DNA from: Ascaphus truei
Lineage: Eukaryota > Chordata > Amphibia > Anura > Ascaphidae
Assembly: GCA_036426205.1 (NCBI GenBank)
Contig: CM071570.1
Span: 68,969,585 to 69,033,584, forward strand
Direction of reading: 5' to 3'
Length of the DNA: 64,000 nucleotides
The notes beneath the pieces were generated by a model, which saw nothing but the letters and a program-made list of their open reading frames with translations, did not search any database and was not told the origin of the DNA. The translations under genes were made by a program, and so were the position numbers. Below, in pieces: positions 41,565-56,303 of this stretch; the stretch's first letter is position 1, and each line of letters begins with the position of its first letter.

Positions 41565-44500
41565 GTATCAGTACCGGGAGGTGTTAGCCGAGTCTTCAAT
41601 ACTCAAAAAATAAATATAAAAACCGTTCTGTGGCTAACGAATGCTTTTATATTTTTGCTAGCTTTTCGAGATACATGATCTCTTCTGTCTTCCGGCGAAT
41701 GTCATAAAATGAATGAGCAAGGATACCTTAAAAACAGTGTCTCTAATGGAACATGTTTCTCTGTGCTGGTCCTCCCCCGATGTGGATGTGTTTTATGGCT
41801 GAGGTGTCAAAGGGTTCTGAAGCAAGTGAAGAAAGAGTGGATGTATGTGTATCATGTGAATAATAATGAATGGAAAGCCCACAGTAATAAACATGTCACA
41901 CAAGAGGTGTGTGAGTGAGAGGGATATAACTGGTGTGGTGGTGTGTGAAATGTGAGAGTTTGTAGCACAACTAAAAGTGTGTGGTGGATACTTGGTGGGC
42001 CCTATTGGTGTATAGGGATGGAAACATAAGGGTAGTGGTATGTGTTGAGAGACCGCAGTGTGTGCCTACATATAGCACAGTAATGTACAGACATGGCCTT
42101 TTATCGCTCATGGACGAGAGTTTCGCTAGTGTCAGTTAATGATCATACAAAATTTCGATCTCTGTTTAGGCCATGCTAGGTGTCCCGAACTTGCAATAAA
42201 TTTGTATTCATGCAACCGTCTCTCTTTCCGGGGTTTTTAATTCCCTTTGAGGTATCAACCCTCAGATCGTTCATCTTATGGCCATAGTCACAGAAATGTT
42301 CGCCAACCGGATGTTCTTGTTCCGCGTGTGATGCTTTGGCGATTCAGGTTCTTCCTCCTGTTTAGGCCCTGTCCTGTCTCCACCTATGTCTAGCAGCCCC
42401 CTGGTCATTTCATGCACATGATGAATTACCCGAACATTTCTTTCTTAAACATTTTAACCCTCCATTTATTATTGTGTCCCGATTCCTTGTGTGGTATTTG
42501 TAGTGTGTCCGATTTGTAGAGCATTGCGCAGGTTTTTGCATCTTGGGTCCTGGCATTGTTGTCCGCATATCAGTTGTACTGCTGAATACTTTACATACTC
42601 TCACCATAATATTCTGAGATTTATGGGGGTTGTCTGTATGATAATAAGGGTGCTTCAGGAGACCCGTGCAGTCTTGTACTTCCTGGAGGATGGGTTGTTA
42701 GTTTCTTGCGATCTTGCGTCGGGCCTCCTATGGTTGTGGGTTATAGTGACCACCACAAGTACCCTGGGTCGCTTGTCTCCTTCTGTTTCGTAGCAATGAG
42801 ATCACTTCTTGGGTGACTTACCACTCTGGTGGCTTTTGTGATGCTGGTCTACAATTCTGTGTTATTATCCACGGTTAATAAAGTCTGAATCTCAAGGCTT
42901 TAATCCTCTGGTCCTCTGTCCTGCTGTGTCGTAGTCATATCCGTTTGTCTGGTATGGCTGGACTGTGATGGTTGCATGTTTGGTGTGTGTCGGGGTGGAA
43001 GCTGTGTCCCTCAAATAGCTGGCTCTGTCTGTAGGATTTGGCGGTATAACGAAGTTCTGTAGTTTGGGTTTTCTTTCGTAATGGGGTGTCTAGACATGTA
43101 CTTCATCCGGGGAATGGTTGAGTTTTGAGGTTTGAGCATGGTTCGGTTAAAGTCTTGAAGTTGTCATAAAACTGTAGGAGATCCGTTCGCCCAGAGGGTC
43201 GCAGATCAGGAGGATGTCCCTCGATGTAGCGAAGGTATGTAGGGGTTATTCAAAGTGACAGTGGACAGAAAGTCACTTTCCAGTTTTGGCGGCAAACAGA
43301 TTGGCATACTGTGGCCCATCCATACCCATAGCGGTCCCCGGTTTGTCTGGAGGATGTGTCATTTCCAAATGTGAAGTATGTTATGGGTCAGATAATTCAA
43401 TGGCATTTAGTCACTGTCTCTTGGTGGCGTCCTGCGGTCCCCCAGAAAGTATTCTGCAGCTGAAATCCCATCCTCGTGGGGGGTATGTTTTTGATAAATT
43501 GACTATAAAAAACATCCAATTTGCTATTAGTGTTCCATGTATGGAGGGTCCAATGGCCCCATTTCAGTTTGTTTAACAGGTCGGTGGGTATCCTGGATAT
43601 AGCTGGGGTGTATTGTACCTGAAAGTGGTTTTTAGAATGCCCTCCACCCAGCCAGAAATATTCTCTGTAAGTGTGGCCAGATCCAGAGATCATAAGGCCG
43701 CCCAGGGTTACCCTCTTTGTGAATTTTAGGAGGCAGTGTTAGAATGTTCCAGTTTTGGTTAGCTGCATAGCAGTCAGAATGTGTTCTCGTTGGTGGCAAT
43801 CGGGAGGGTTTTTTAAAATGGATCCTGTTGAGTTCTCGCATGTATTTTTTGTTGGATCCTACTCTGCAGTTGGGTTGTATTACTTTGAATCAGAGAGTGG
43901 GGGGCCTAGTGTGCTTCCCGCAGGGTAGTTCTATGGGTGTTCATTATGGACCACTGCTACTCCCTTGTCCGCAGGTTTGCTTGTTACTGTTGTGGTTGGC
44001 ACTTTACGATTCTATGGCGTCTCCTCTCCATCACGTGTCAGAATATGTTTGTTTCCTTACTTGTCCATAGATGGTAAGTTTTGGCGCTGTGTCTGAGCTT
44101 TAAATGTACGCGTCAATGTGGCGTTGCGCCCTCCAGTTTTGGGTCCGTTGGATTTGTTGCGTTCTCTCTGCTCATGTGCAGCGGCTCCTCACTTCTGCAG
44201 TGATGTGCATGAATCTGGTTTGTTCTGGTCATGGACAACTCCTTAAACGCAGCCTTCTGAAGAATTCTTCCAGCGCACTGCCACACAGCTCAATCCTTGT
44301 CCATAGTGCTTGGTAGGGCGAATGTGAGTACCTTGGATAAGACTGCAGACTCTGCTGAATAGGTGGTGTACTCTGAGAGGTTAACAGTGCAGTCTGTTCT
44401 TTGGTGACTGTCCAATGTTTGTATTATAGATTGTTGTGCGGGCTGCTGCAGAGTATACTCAGTCTTGCCCTCAGTCTGTGCGTTTCTTTTGCTTAGTTGC

Positions 44501-45600
44501 TAATGACCCTTAGAGTCTTTTCATGGAAGTTTGCTAGTCCTCTCCCACTGTGTCTATGTGAGTTTCCCTGTTCCAGGATGCGTCTATTGTCACCTTGTCT
44601 TTCCTCTGTTACTGTACAGATGTGATTGAGATGGTTTCCTTAATCTTTCGAGTTCCTGGTGCACAGTTGTTGGGTACGACTTTTGTGTTCTAGTGGTAGC
44701 GAAGTGGGTTCATGTTGGTGGGAGTAGCAGTCCTTCGGGATCAAGAGCTCCTTCTTGCATTTGCTGAGGAAAATATATCGCTTTCTAGTTTGTGCCATGT
44801 TTTTTTTCAGTAAAAAACCTTGCTTCATTTGGGTGCGGTGACGTACATGTGTATACTTCCATAGTTTTTTTTCAGTAGACGGTATCAGTTTACCGTGGTT
44901 TAGCCGAAGCTTAAACTAAAAAAAATAAATAGATGATACCGTTACTGGGCTAACGCGATATGATTTTATTTGGCTAGCTTTCGAGATACCTGATCTTTCT
45001 TCCGGCGATGGTTACAACAATGAATAGAACAGTAACTTGAAAAACAGTGTCGCTTGGGAAGTTATCTTGCTGGTCCTTCCCCCTATGTGGATGTGTTTAT
45101 TGCTAGGGTTGTCAAAAGGGTCTTACTGAAAGCAAGTGAAGAAAGAGTGTGTATGTGTAATCAGTGTGAAAAATATAGAATGGAATGGAGCCACAGTATA
45201 ACAGTGCCTACACCAGGTGTGTGTGGGAGTGAGAGGGGCTATAAATGGTGTGGGTGGGTGTGGACATGGTGAGAGTTTTGTTAGACAAACTAAACGTGTG
45301 GGTGTGGATACGATGGTGGTCCTTTGGCTATAGGTTGTATGGGATGGAAAAATAAGAGTATGGTATGTGTGAGAGACCGCTGGTGTGTGCATACATATAG
45401 CAAGTATGTACAGATGGCCTTTACGCTCATCGGGAAGAGGAGTTCGTAGTGTCCAGTAATGACTCCATAAAAGTTCGAGTCTTGTTGGCCACTGCTAAGT
45501 GTCCCGAACATTTGCATAAATTTGTATTCATGTGCAACCGGTCTCTGTCTTTTCGGGGTTTTAAAGATTACCTTGAGTATGGCAACCTCAGATCGTTCAC
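41565..45600 (-). pseudogene. PLE1 copy B with both pLTRs
   Basis: Matches 26497-30400. RT and GIY-YIG motifs are recognisable only in short pieces (for example LPPKIHKEGNPGRP near 43700 and HEYKFMQMFGTLS near 45520) because of frequent frameshifts. The last piece shows the endonuclease end that is corrupted in copy A. Confidence 0.85.
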
Positions 45601-45769
45601 TATTTATTCGATTATACATAGAGGGAGAGAGAGAGTTTTTAGAGGAGAGAGAGATGAACGGGTAGAGGTGACAGAGAGAAGGACATAGACAGAGAAGATG
45701 ATATATATTTATCGTTTATTCCTATATATATATCATTCCTCTATCTATAATATATAAAGAAAATATGGT

Positions 45770-46565
45770 AATGAGAAGTTCAACATCTAGAGGCTGAGAT
45801 TGATTCTATTCAGGATCTCTCTGCGGCTCTGTCACGGGAAAAGAATTTAAGAGAATTAGGACAAATCTTACCACTAAAGAGTGAGTATTTGAAAAAGAGA
45901 TAATTACTAGAAAGGGAAAACAAATATTAAATAGCGACAAAGATCTTAGCCACCTTTAATAAAAGTATGTGGGCCGATTAAGAAGATCTTTCTAGCGAGA
46001 CATTGCATCTCCTTCAGGCCGATACAGATCTTAGGCGAAGGTGTGGGCCCTAGGACCCACTTTACCAGCAGACTTTCCCAAACATCTGAGTAGGGACTCA
46101 CTAGTGAACAGCCCATTTTCAACGGGCTAAAAGTTCCACTTGGTTTGACCCCTTTAAAAGTATTTCACTAACAATGATAAAACACCGTACAATTATTGTT
46201 TTGTGACAGTTTCATTAACTGCGGACCACCCAATGTTGTCTATATTATCACATGTAATTGTAGGCAAGAGATATGTCGGCAAGGACACTAGAGCTGCGTG
46301 CAGACGTGTTTTCGGAACATATATAACTCAATGTAACCACTCTGCAGAACATCAGTCGAGACATGTCAACAATTGTCCGATGGCAACATTGATGTTGTCA
46401 ATTATGGGCATTATACAACTTAAGGGGTCCCATGAGATGGTGTAACACTGACATCTGCTTCGTATCGAGGGGGGGGGGGGGGGGGGGGCCCAGAATGTGA
46501 TTATAATTAAAAACAAGGAGTCCTAACGGTCCTTAACGAAGGATCATTCACTTTTACACCATTAT
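45770..46565 (+). pseudogene. PLE2 RT-less ORF, copy B
   Basis: Counterpart of 30537-31316 with many indels; the reading frame is lost. A 20-base G run interrupts it. Confidence 0.8.
46469..46488. other. Run of 20 G, absent from copy A
   Basis: In copy A the same place reads ATCGAGGCAGAATGG. A homopolymer of this kind is more likely a sequencing or assembly artefact than biology. Confidence 0.8.
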
Positions 46566-49500
46566 TTAACCTGAGTCTACTCTGCTTGATCCCCCCTTCC
46601 CTCTTTTAATTATGATTTACACATTCTGAAGTATAGTTAAACCCATTATGTTTCCTCGTCCTGTCGCAGCTCGTCATTTCCTTTCCGTGTGTTGGTAGTC
46701 AGCCTCTGATATTGAATTTATTAAGCTTATCATTATTTGTGTTCATTAATTAGTGGACTATATCGACTGCCGCGTTTTGGAACGCTGTGCTACCGCTTGT
46801 GTCTATACTATATTATAGTTTTCGAATAAATCATTTACACCCAGTACCTGTGTGCAGATATTTAATTTATTTATTTTTTTTAACCTTGGTTAAGTCTTTG
46901 TATATCACATGTTATGTTCAGACTTGCCCTGCACTATACAATATGGGAGTCCTTTATGCCCATCATACCTGCCACTTGGGCATGCCAGGACCATGATGTC
47001 ATATAAGTTCAGCTCTCTTCTCTCTGCCTGGCTTTACTGCTGTTACCCTTATTAGTTCTCTGTATTTAACATAGGGCATAGGATGAGCCCGGGACGCATT
47101 TATTACTAAAAAACACTTTGCGCATTAACGTTCCTGCTCAGGTTTGGCAACATGCGCAATCTGATATGCTTGGACTGAGAAAAATCTCTAAGACACGCGC
47201 AGGCCTTGGCAGTACTCGGTAATTTGGGTAGGTCGCCGGAACGCCTGTAAGTCACATTAAACGCTTGGGTACATCACAAAAACACAGCGTTATCAAGGTA
47301 CATCTTAAACTGGATACTGCTATGGCCTTAGGTCTGTTGACTGTGATAATCCTGCCTGGCCTCTGGCTAATCATTGGGCCGAACGCGGTGCGCGATTAGC
47401 GCACCCAGCATGTAATCAAGTCAATCGCTGTAATCATTAGACGGCAGGGTATAAAAATGCTGCTTTCACTCCCTAGCACATTTGTCCGCTGAGAAGTCCT
47501 TTGCTGGAGGGAAACGCGCGTGCAGCGCAATGTTATCAGTCTCCTATCTTGGAGCTGTTTATATGTAGTGATTATAATTTCCTGTGTCGTGTGCAACAGT
47601 TCTTGACATGGCAAATTTGAGTCAGGGTTTCACATCAAGCATGAGTCTCCGGTTTATCAACCAACAACCTCCTCAGTGCATCATGACCCCCCTGCATGTA
47701 ATTATACTGAGAATCATATCTCTTTGGTTGTGTGATTGCTAGCTCCTCACCTTTACAGTCTATGCACCTACCAAACCTTATTCCACCATATATAGAGGTA
47801 TGACACTATATTATAGGACTCGGAGGGTTGTTATAGTCTAATCAGCTATTCAATCACGTCTCGCTGGCCCAGGTTATATTCACCATCCTGGCCTGTTGCT
47901 GACCAGAGGGATCACCCACCCTGACTGAGAGCATCATTAAGCACCTATATCCCAACCCTCATTAGTAGGCCATTGGGAAGCGAGCTATATTTATGTGTTG
48001 GTATAGAGCGTGATAGTTTTTGTTAATCTATTTTATTAACGTTCAATCCCAACACGTCTACGTACATATATGTTTTAAGTATCACTTTTTTTAAATTAAC
48101 AGTTAAATTTTATATATATGGTGTGCAGCTAAGTGAATTCTTTGAGGAGCACAACATTGTGTGTTCCCTCCTCGTTTCTGATTCACTTTATCAGTTCACA
48201 GTTTGCACCCACTATATAATTTACCAATTTAATCATTTATTTATCTCACTCAATAGTATGGTTTTGTGATCACTCCCTACCCTCCCCTTGCTTTATAATA
48301 ACAATACCATCAGAATAAACTAAATAAGGAAAAAATCTATGGGATAGTAGGGTGGTGGGATTACATGAACCACAGAAAAAAGAAAAACGGCGCCTACAAA
48401 AGTCCCCAATTGAATATAAGAAATGTACCAAATTTATGAGTTAATAGTCCCAACAGGTGTCCTCTGGTCAGGAGCAGTGAAGGAATGGATGGGCAGCTTC
48501 CCCCGGTCCATAGGTGAAATGTGAAGCGAAACAAAACAACAAATTATGGTTGCCATATGCCAATCAAATTGGTTGCTGACATGAAAGTCCCAAACAAATG
48601 GCCAACAAACCCAAAAATTGAACACAAACCAGGCAAACAGACAAGACAAACCTCGACAATGCTTAATATAATAAAAGCTATTTAATAAACAACATTAAAA
48701 TAGAGGGTTACCCGGAAGACAAATAAGATGCGCAGTCCAGATGGGGTAAAAATTGGGACCCTACTCACAAGATTCCAGGTAATAGAAGGCATAGAGATGC
48801 GTGCGATGCTGTTTGTCCACTGCAAGGTAGCAAGCCGCACAGAGCCCTTCCTGTGATTACCCCACTTGTTTAGGCGGATGGTACGTCACTAGGAGGCGGA
48901 ACTTACGGGCCGGATGTTGGCATCAACACGGAGCGGAAAACTTCTGGGGAACGGCCTCCTTCCTCTCCTTCCTCTCAACAACCGGGATCAGCTGGCGTAA
49001 CTCACGTCTTCCTTTACCAAAAGCAGACTCTAAAAAGATACGACTTCCCAACGCGGTTCGTGACGCATGCGCACAAACTATCCTCGGGAATCAATTCACG
49101 TAAATGTTGGACATTTCTATAATTCAATTGGAACTTGTAAGGCGCCGTTTTTCTTTTTTCTTTGTGTTATCTCTTGTCTGATGTGCTATCAGTTACTCTC
49201 CAGGTGCATAGAAAAAAACCGTGTACAGCTCCAGAGTGAGTCTAGAAAAATTACCTTTATGTATCAATATATATGAAGGGAGTTGACACTGGGAAAATAG
49301 GGATTGAAGGGACTAAGCAGAAGTAGTAACGAATAATAGCGGAGAATGGGGTAGGGGAACAAGAGGGAACCAGTGGGGACAAATGGTTGATGATATGCAA
49401 TCACTGAGTCCCCTAGCCCCCGGCAAAGCCCGGTGTGAAGTTATGCCTCTACTCAACGATGAACAACCGCCTTGATCCCCCCTTCCAGTGCTGCCCTGAG

Positions 49501-50035
49501 CTGCCAGAAGCATCTCCTTTTTTCAGGCACCCCCGGTGGGGAAACAGATCCTACAGACCCAACAAAAAATGGTAATATCCATCAACCGCCTCCATAACAC
49601 AAAATATAGGCACTCACCAGCAACAGAGTTAAAAAAAAACACGCTTAGTTAAACTACATAAAAACAAACAAAACAACCCACCGTACTAACTACACTCCCA
49701 CTCCCACTCCTTGAACAGAAGAGCCCAGTGGGCTTGAAAAAGTGTGGAGAGGTAGTTAGTACTGTTTGTTTTTTTGTTTTTTTATGTAGTTTAATAAGCT
49801 GATTTTTTAACCTCTTTTTGCTGGTGAGTGGCCTATATTTTGTGTTATGGAGCGGCTGGTGGAATATTACGTCCTACGTTTTTTTTTCTTTTTAGTATTA
49901 CCAGTGTGGCTATTTTACCCAAACCAAGGATTCCCAATTTTATATAGTTGGTTTATGATTTTATTTTTAGCGCTGATTTACAAACACAATCTTTTTTTTG
50001 TGGTGATTAATTACAGTAGTATACTTGCCTCCGGA
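46566..50035 (+). other. PLE2 untranslated region, copy B, with three hammerhead-like motifs
   Basis: Matches 31317-34689. Counterparts of the hammerhead-like motifs lie at about 47485-47535, 49040-49095 (minus) and 49700-49760, each with further indels. The inverted repeats are also present but noisier. Confidence 0.7.
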
Positions 50036-52150
50036 GGGCAGAGAGGCTCTGTAGTTTTGGAGATGAAAGATAATTGGGGCCTCACTCTTATGTCCCCTCG
50101 CTTGCACAGATTCACCCCTCTAGAGGTACGAGCACTAACTGTTTACTCTAACCAGCCTGACATACCATATGTGTATAATGCTGGCAAATTGCAATCACGA
50201 CAATATGACTAGTATAGGGACATCGGGTTTTTAGATCTGACCTCCCCGAAGGGGCGTACAAGAAAGGAAGAGAGCTCATTATTCACATCTTTGGGGAACC
50301 CTCCAAAGTCTCAAACAAACCTATCCAACAGGTAAAACAAACGGACTAGATAGGGGTCAGAGCAGGCAGGACCAAGGAGAGGAAATAGGCAGAAAGACAA
50401 GGAAATGAGGAAGGAAGTAATAGTAATACTGAATCTACGGGTAATGAATCTATCGTCATTTCAATTGTCAATTTATGTAAACACGCACTGTTGAAAAGGG
50501 ATTGTCTTTTCGTTAGTACAGCCAAATGTATTCAACTTATTTGTTGGATCTAAATTGTTTATAATTCGAACTGACCGCTCAGCAGACAGTTCCAATTATT
50601 CTAAATGGTAAGAAAATTGCCTGATACATGGTGATCCACTGACCAATGATTCTCTTGTTAGGCTTTATTTTATCCCAATTTTGGTGGAAGGTGGTCCGCA
50701 TCTCGGTACGCAGTGCGTTTCTATTCGATTTCATGTCATTTAAAACCTGACTTTACATCCCACAATTCATTTACTGTTCTTCCAGGTAGGTGATTTGGCT
50801 GTTGTCGTACTTCGCCGTTCAGGCCCTCATCCCTCTTTATTTTCCCTACCCCCCAACTCGAAGGGAGGTTTGTACGATTTCTTTAAAAAGTTGGCCTACG
50901 CGGACTGTGAAAATCTTTGTTCGGGACCCATCTAAATTCGACATAATCTCTGCTAGATCCAGAAAGATCTGCCAATTAGATGCTCTCAAAAACAATGAGA
51001 TGGATCGTTTATTGGACAGAACGATAAGGGAAGGGGGCATTCCCTCATCCCAGGACAGGAGGCCTACCACGGGGAGGCGTCTAGACTCTGGTGTGCTTGG
51101 CCCTGATCCCATTGTGTCCCCAATGAATCCCACATCGTAGTTATCAGATCGAATCAAGGATCTCTTGGGGTAGTGACAACCATTATGCATTCTCACAAGA
51201 TCAGAATACATTTTGTATTATTAACACCACCGTATACACTGGTCTATCATCTGCACAAGTTTCACAAGTTCTCGTCGATACCCCCTGGAAAGCCCATTAT
51301 CCTCGGTGGTGGAACTCGATGACGACATGCCGTCCCAATATGTCTGATATACTTCACCTATAGTTGGTCTCATTTGAGGATACTCATATAGGGAGCACGT
51401 GCACTTGTCGACTCCATCTCCGAGAATAAAAATGTAAAACAAGCCCACATATTGTGTGTCACGGTGATGTTTTCATCCCTAACACTCCATGTGCATTCCA
51501 GGGTATCAAGTTGCAATAAATCTTTTGGCTAAACCATGAGACCACCCATCCCTTCTATTCAAAAAATATTTTAACTTGAAAGTATCAAATTTATACTAAC
51601 ACATAATTATTTTTGTGTGTAAGAAATTTTATTGATTTTGGGTACTAGATTCGCCAGAGAGTAACGTATCCTATAATGGGGTTATGAGAGGAGTTTGGCC
51701 GTGTGGCTTTGTGCACATGCTTGTGGCTGGTGTCTCGTATTTCTATGGCCGTTTACATAATGATTTATTTTAATTGGATGGAGCGGAGGATATCTTTAGA
51801 AAATTTTCCATTCATTTGAAATTACAGATTTGGGACTAAAAATTTACCTTTGAAGTTAAGTGCCAAATAGTGTGTTCTTAGATCTGATCTAGTGTGTGAT
51901 GAATGATAAACATCTTAACAAAAAAAAACACTTTAAGCCGTTCAGTTGAAACAACTATTCATGCAGACAGCAATCATGCTGCGCACTCGTGGCCTTAAAT
52001 AACACTCCCAGGGGACAATTTTCGGATGAAGAGGAACTGCACCAAGGACGGTGATTTATAATCCAATCTAAAATATCTTGAGAAGAAATTCAAAGAAAGA
52101 CAAGGGTTTGACTTTCACACGAAGTGAAGACATGTGGTACACCACCCTTG
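50036..52150 (+). pseudogene. PLE2 RT region, copy B
   Basis: Counterpart of 34690-36720; no frame longer than about 120 codons survives. Confidence 0.8.
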
Positions 52151-52159
52151 TGCCTGATT

Positions 52160-52880
52160 CCTTCCTGCATTGAACTACGCTGGAAGGAGGTATATCATCA
52201 TACTAGACTGCTATCATTACTGTTGTGATGCTGCATTTTACCATGTTGAGTGGAAGATATTGGAGAGTTGGGGCAGAAGATGGCAAGGACTGGGGAAGAC
52301 ACATTCCTCTAGACAGCCAGGGGACTTATTTCCTTCCTTCCCTCCACACAGAGGGGATCAGGATGCTCAGCTATAAAGAAAGATCTGTGGTGGTAGTGGG
52401 ACTCCATTATTAGGAAGGTATGTAGGGAGGCAATCTGTTGTACAGAACCGCATGATCCGAACGTGTGTTGGTCTCCGGGTGCTCGGTTCGGCAGCATTGC
52501 GATCGGGTAGACAGATTGTTGGGGGGGCGCGGATTGACCGCCTACCCGGCGGTCTTGGACACGTTGGCATCAATACAAAGTTACGAGAAGATGGAGGGTC
52601 CAAAAAATATGTTAAGAGGATTAGGCCAAAAGCTTAAGGCAAGGACCTCCAAGGTAGTATTTTCGAAATACTATCAGTGCCATGCGCTAACGGCAGGGAG
52701 ACAGTTCAAGATCAGTAGGTTAATGCATGGCTAATAAAGTGGTGCAGGAAGGAGGTGTTTGGGTTTTTTGAGCACTGGGGGACTCCTTTTCTGAGAGGTG
52801 TCATCTATATTCTATCTAGGGACGGATTGCACCTTCAATGAAGAGGATCTTCTGTGCTAGGTGAGAATGCTAAAAGGTTG
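52160..52880 (+). pseudogene. LINE ORF1 (SGNH-like), copy B
   Basis: Counterpart of 36771-37445 with frameshifts. GGACTCCATTATTAGG (nucleophile block) and GACGGATTGCACCT (Asp-x-x-His block) are still visible in the DNA. Confidence 0.8.
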
Positions 52881-53094
52881 AGGAGATTTTTAAACTAGGA
52901 TAGGGGGGGGGGGATGAACAGATCATGAACTAAATGGAATAGATGATGATACAAGGTGGTATGGAGGAAGAAGGGGGGAGTGCAAGTTGACAAGCAGTGA
53001 GCACCATAGTAAATCCAGATAATACTAGAAAACTTCTAAAGACTAACAAAGTGGGCGCAGAAGGAAGGAAGCAGATAAGTAATAGTACAGCTGA

Positions 53095-54125
53095 AAAACA
53101 CTGAAATGCATGCTGGCTAATGCAAGAAGCCTGACAGATAAATGGGGGACTTAAATTATAGCTGCAAGGGAGCAGTATGATATCATAGGCATTACTGAAA
53201 CTGGTGGATGAACTCATGACTGGACAGTTAATTTAGAGGGTTATTCTCCTTTTCAGAAGGACAAACAAAAATAGAAGGGGAGGTGGAGTATGTTTATATT
53301 GTTAAACCGGATCTAAACCTATTATAAGGGATGATTTTTTTATGAGGGAATGATGAAATGTAGAGACTTGTGGATGAATTAGAGTGGAGGTAAGTATAAA
53401 GAAAATGTTGTGGGAATATGCTTATAATCCACCAATATCTTGAGATGAGGAAGCTAAATAATTTTGCAATGGAGAGGCATCAAAACTGGGTCATGTTGCA
53501 TAATGGGGGTTTTAATTATCCAGACTTAGACTGGGGCAATGAGATTAGCGTTTACAAACAAAAGGGAACAGGTTTTTGGGGGTGCTTAAGACAATTATAT
53601 GACCAATTATTGAGGAACCAACCAGGAGAGGGGCAGTTCTGGATTTGGTCATATCAAACAATGTAAAAGTAATAACAATATTCAAGTCCTGGATATTTGG
53701 TAACAGTGATCATAATGGTCTCATTTGAAATCAATTATCAAAAAACAATTACTTGGGTTCACAAGACCTTCAACTTGAAAGGCAGATTTAATAAACGGAG
53801 TCTAATCTAGTAGTAATACAATGGATGATGTTTTTGCAAGGAAAAATGTGAAAAAATGGGAAGTCTTTAAAAGTTGTTAGAAAAGCACACTTATCAGTGT
53901 ATATCCCTGGGTAATCAGAATAAAAGAAATAAGTCAAAACCAATGTGGCTAAATAAACAAGTAGGGGAGGAAATGGACAGAAGAGAAGGCGTTTGATTCT
54001 TTAAGTCAGAAGGGACAGAGACATCGTATCAGAATTATAGGAATATAAACAAAAATTTGCAAAAGGGCAATCAAATTAGCAAAAATGGATATGAAAAAGG
54101 ATTGCAAAGAAAGTAAGGTCAACCC
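53095..54125 (+). pseudogene. LINE ORF2 endonuclease, copy B
   Basis: Counterpart of 37688-38758. Only 53418-53666 keeps a frame across the FNYPDLDWG block. Confidence 0.82.
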
Positions 54126-54640
54126 TAAAAATTGTCAAGTCCGTGTTGTCTGGTTTGTAATGTTTTGTGGATACTGCTGCGGCCGAGTTTATTCGAGCAT
54201 TTGCCCGTTCTCGGCGCACAGTAACCGTGCGCGCGCCGGAGGGTGCCGGGCGCGCGCCGAAGCAGCGAGAGCGCCCTCCGATCGGGGTCTTTCTTCCTCC
54301 CTCCTGCGGGTCCGCCAGGTCCCCGGAACCCACTGCCGCCGTCCCCCACATCGCGGGACACCAGGCTCCCTCGGGAGCCCTGGACGCGCGTGCAGGGGGC
54401 GCAGGCACCCGATGACGCGTGACCGCGCTCGGTGACGCGCGGCACGCCGAGGGGATGCCACTAGCAGCCGGGAAATCTCCCGGCTTGCGGACCGCCGCAC
54501 TTCAATAAAACGTGTCGCCAGTGTATGTCTTCGTAGTGTCATTACATTGTGTTTGACATAACTGGGAATGTTATAAGTGGGCTGTGTTACATTGGCTGTA
54601 CTTGTACTTTCCAATAAAAATTCAAAGTTGAAAAAAAAAT
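54126..54640 (+). mobile_element. Poly(A)-ended retro-insertion with MITE (54174-54523), copy B
   Basis: Same insertion point and content as 38759-39280, including the TA-flanked GC-rich MITE. Confidence 0.75.
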
Positions 54641-56303
54641 TAAGTACCTAAATAAAAAAAAATGAGAAAGAAAATATAGGACCCTTTCAGTGTGAGATTG
54701 GGTAGGCAGATTATTGGAGATAAGGAAAAAGCTGAGGTATTAAACATTCTTTGCCTCTGTTGTTTACCAGGGAAATCAAGTTCATAGTAGTAGTGGCCGC
54801 AGGATGAAGCCACAACCTCCATATTATGAACAATTGGTTAACTGAGGAAGAAGTTCATAAGCGACTTAAAAATTAGTTAATAAGGCACCTGCCCCGATGG
54901 CATACATCCAAGAGTCTTCAGGATTAAGCTAGTAATAGCAAAACCTTATATTAATATTCAAGGACTTCATTTCTACAGTCTCAGTACCACAAATTGGCGT
55001 AAAGCAGATGTGGTGCCTATATTTAAAAAGTGAGCAAGATCACAACTGGGAAATTACAGACCTGTAAGCCTGACTTCAATAGTAGGGAAACTACTTGAAG
55101 GTTTAATACGGGATAATTTCAGGAATACCTAATGGAAAATAAAATTATTAATAGTCAGCATGGATTTATGAGGATAGATCTTGCCAAACACCTTATTGTT
55201 TCTTTGAGGAGGTAGTAGGAATTTAGACCAGGGTAATGCAATTGATGTGGTCTACTTAGATTTTGCAAGGCTTTTGTACGGTTTCACACAAGGGTTGGTG
55301 TACAAAATAAAGAAAGTTGGACTCCGTAATAATATATGCACCTGGATTGAAAACTGGTTAAAGGACAGACAACAGAGGGTTATCATAAATGGAACTTTTT
55401 CAGGTTGGGCTAAAGTCGTGATGGGGTACCTCAGGGATCGGTACTGGGACCCCTGCTTTTTAACTTGTTTATTAATGACCTTGAGGTTGGGATCGAGAGC
55501 AAAGTCTCCATCTTTGCTGATGATACTAAATTGTGTAAGGTAATAGAATCAGAGCAGGATGTATTTCTCTCAGAAGGACTTGGCTGGAAACGTGGGCAGG
55601 TAAATGGCTATGCGGTTTAATACAGATAAATGTAAGGTTATCATTTGGGATACAAGAATAAAAAGGCGACTTACAATTAATGGAGATATATTGGGGAATC
55701 TGATTGGAGAAGGTTTAGGTGCTTGTAGACAGCAGGCTTAGCAATAGTGCCCAATGTCATGCATTAGAGCTGCAAAGGCACACAATATCTTATCTTGCAT
55801 CAAACGGCAATGGGTGGAAGGGAAGTAAACATAATTAGCCCCTTTACAAAGCATTAGTAAGACCACACCTTGAATATGGAGTACAATTTAAGCACCAATC
55901 CTAAGAAAAGACATTATGAAACTAGAGAGAGTGCAGAGAAGAGCCACCAAATTAATAAAGGGGGGGACATTTCTAACTTATGAGGAAGGTTAGCTAAATT
56001 ATATTTATTTACATTAGAAAAGAGGCATCTAAGAGGGGTATGATAACTATATACAATATATTTAGGGACAATACAAGGAGCTTTCAAAAGAACTATTCAT
56101 CCCTGGGGCAGTACACAGGACTCGGGCCATCCCTTAAGGTTGGAGGAAAGGAAATTTCACACAGCACAAAGAAAGGGTTTTTTACAGTAAGGGCAGTAAA
56201 ATGTGGAATTCATTACCCATGGAGACTTGTGAGCAGATACAATAGATTTGTTCAAAAAAAGGGTTGGACATCTTTTTAGTATGGAAAGGTATACAGGGAT
56301 ATA
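54641..56303 (+). pseudogene. LINE ORF2 reverse transcriptase, copy B
   Basis: Counterpart of 39281-40984; identity is higher than in the rest of copy B, with sparse one-base deletions. LLMILNCV at 55500-55540 is the FADDTKL block shifted out of frame. Confidence 0.87.

Noticed and set aside
41384..54000. Many short copy-B ORFs as separate genes
   Set aside because: They are pieces of the same PLE and LINE frames seen in copy A, broken by one-base indels.
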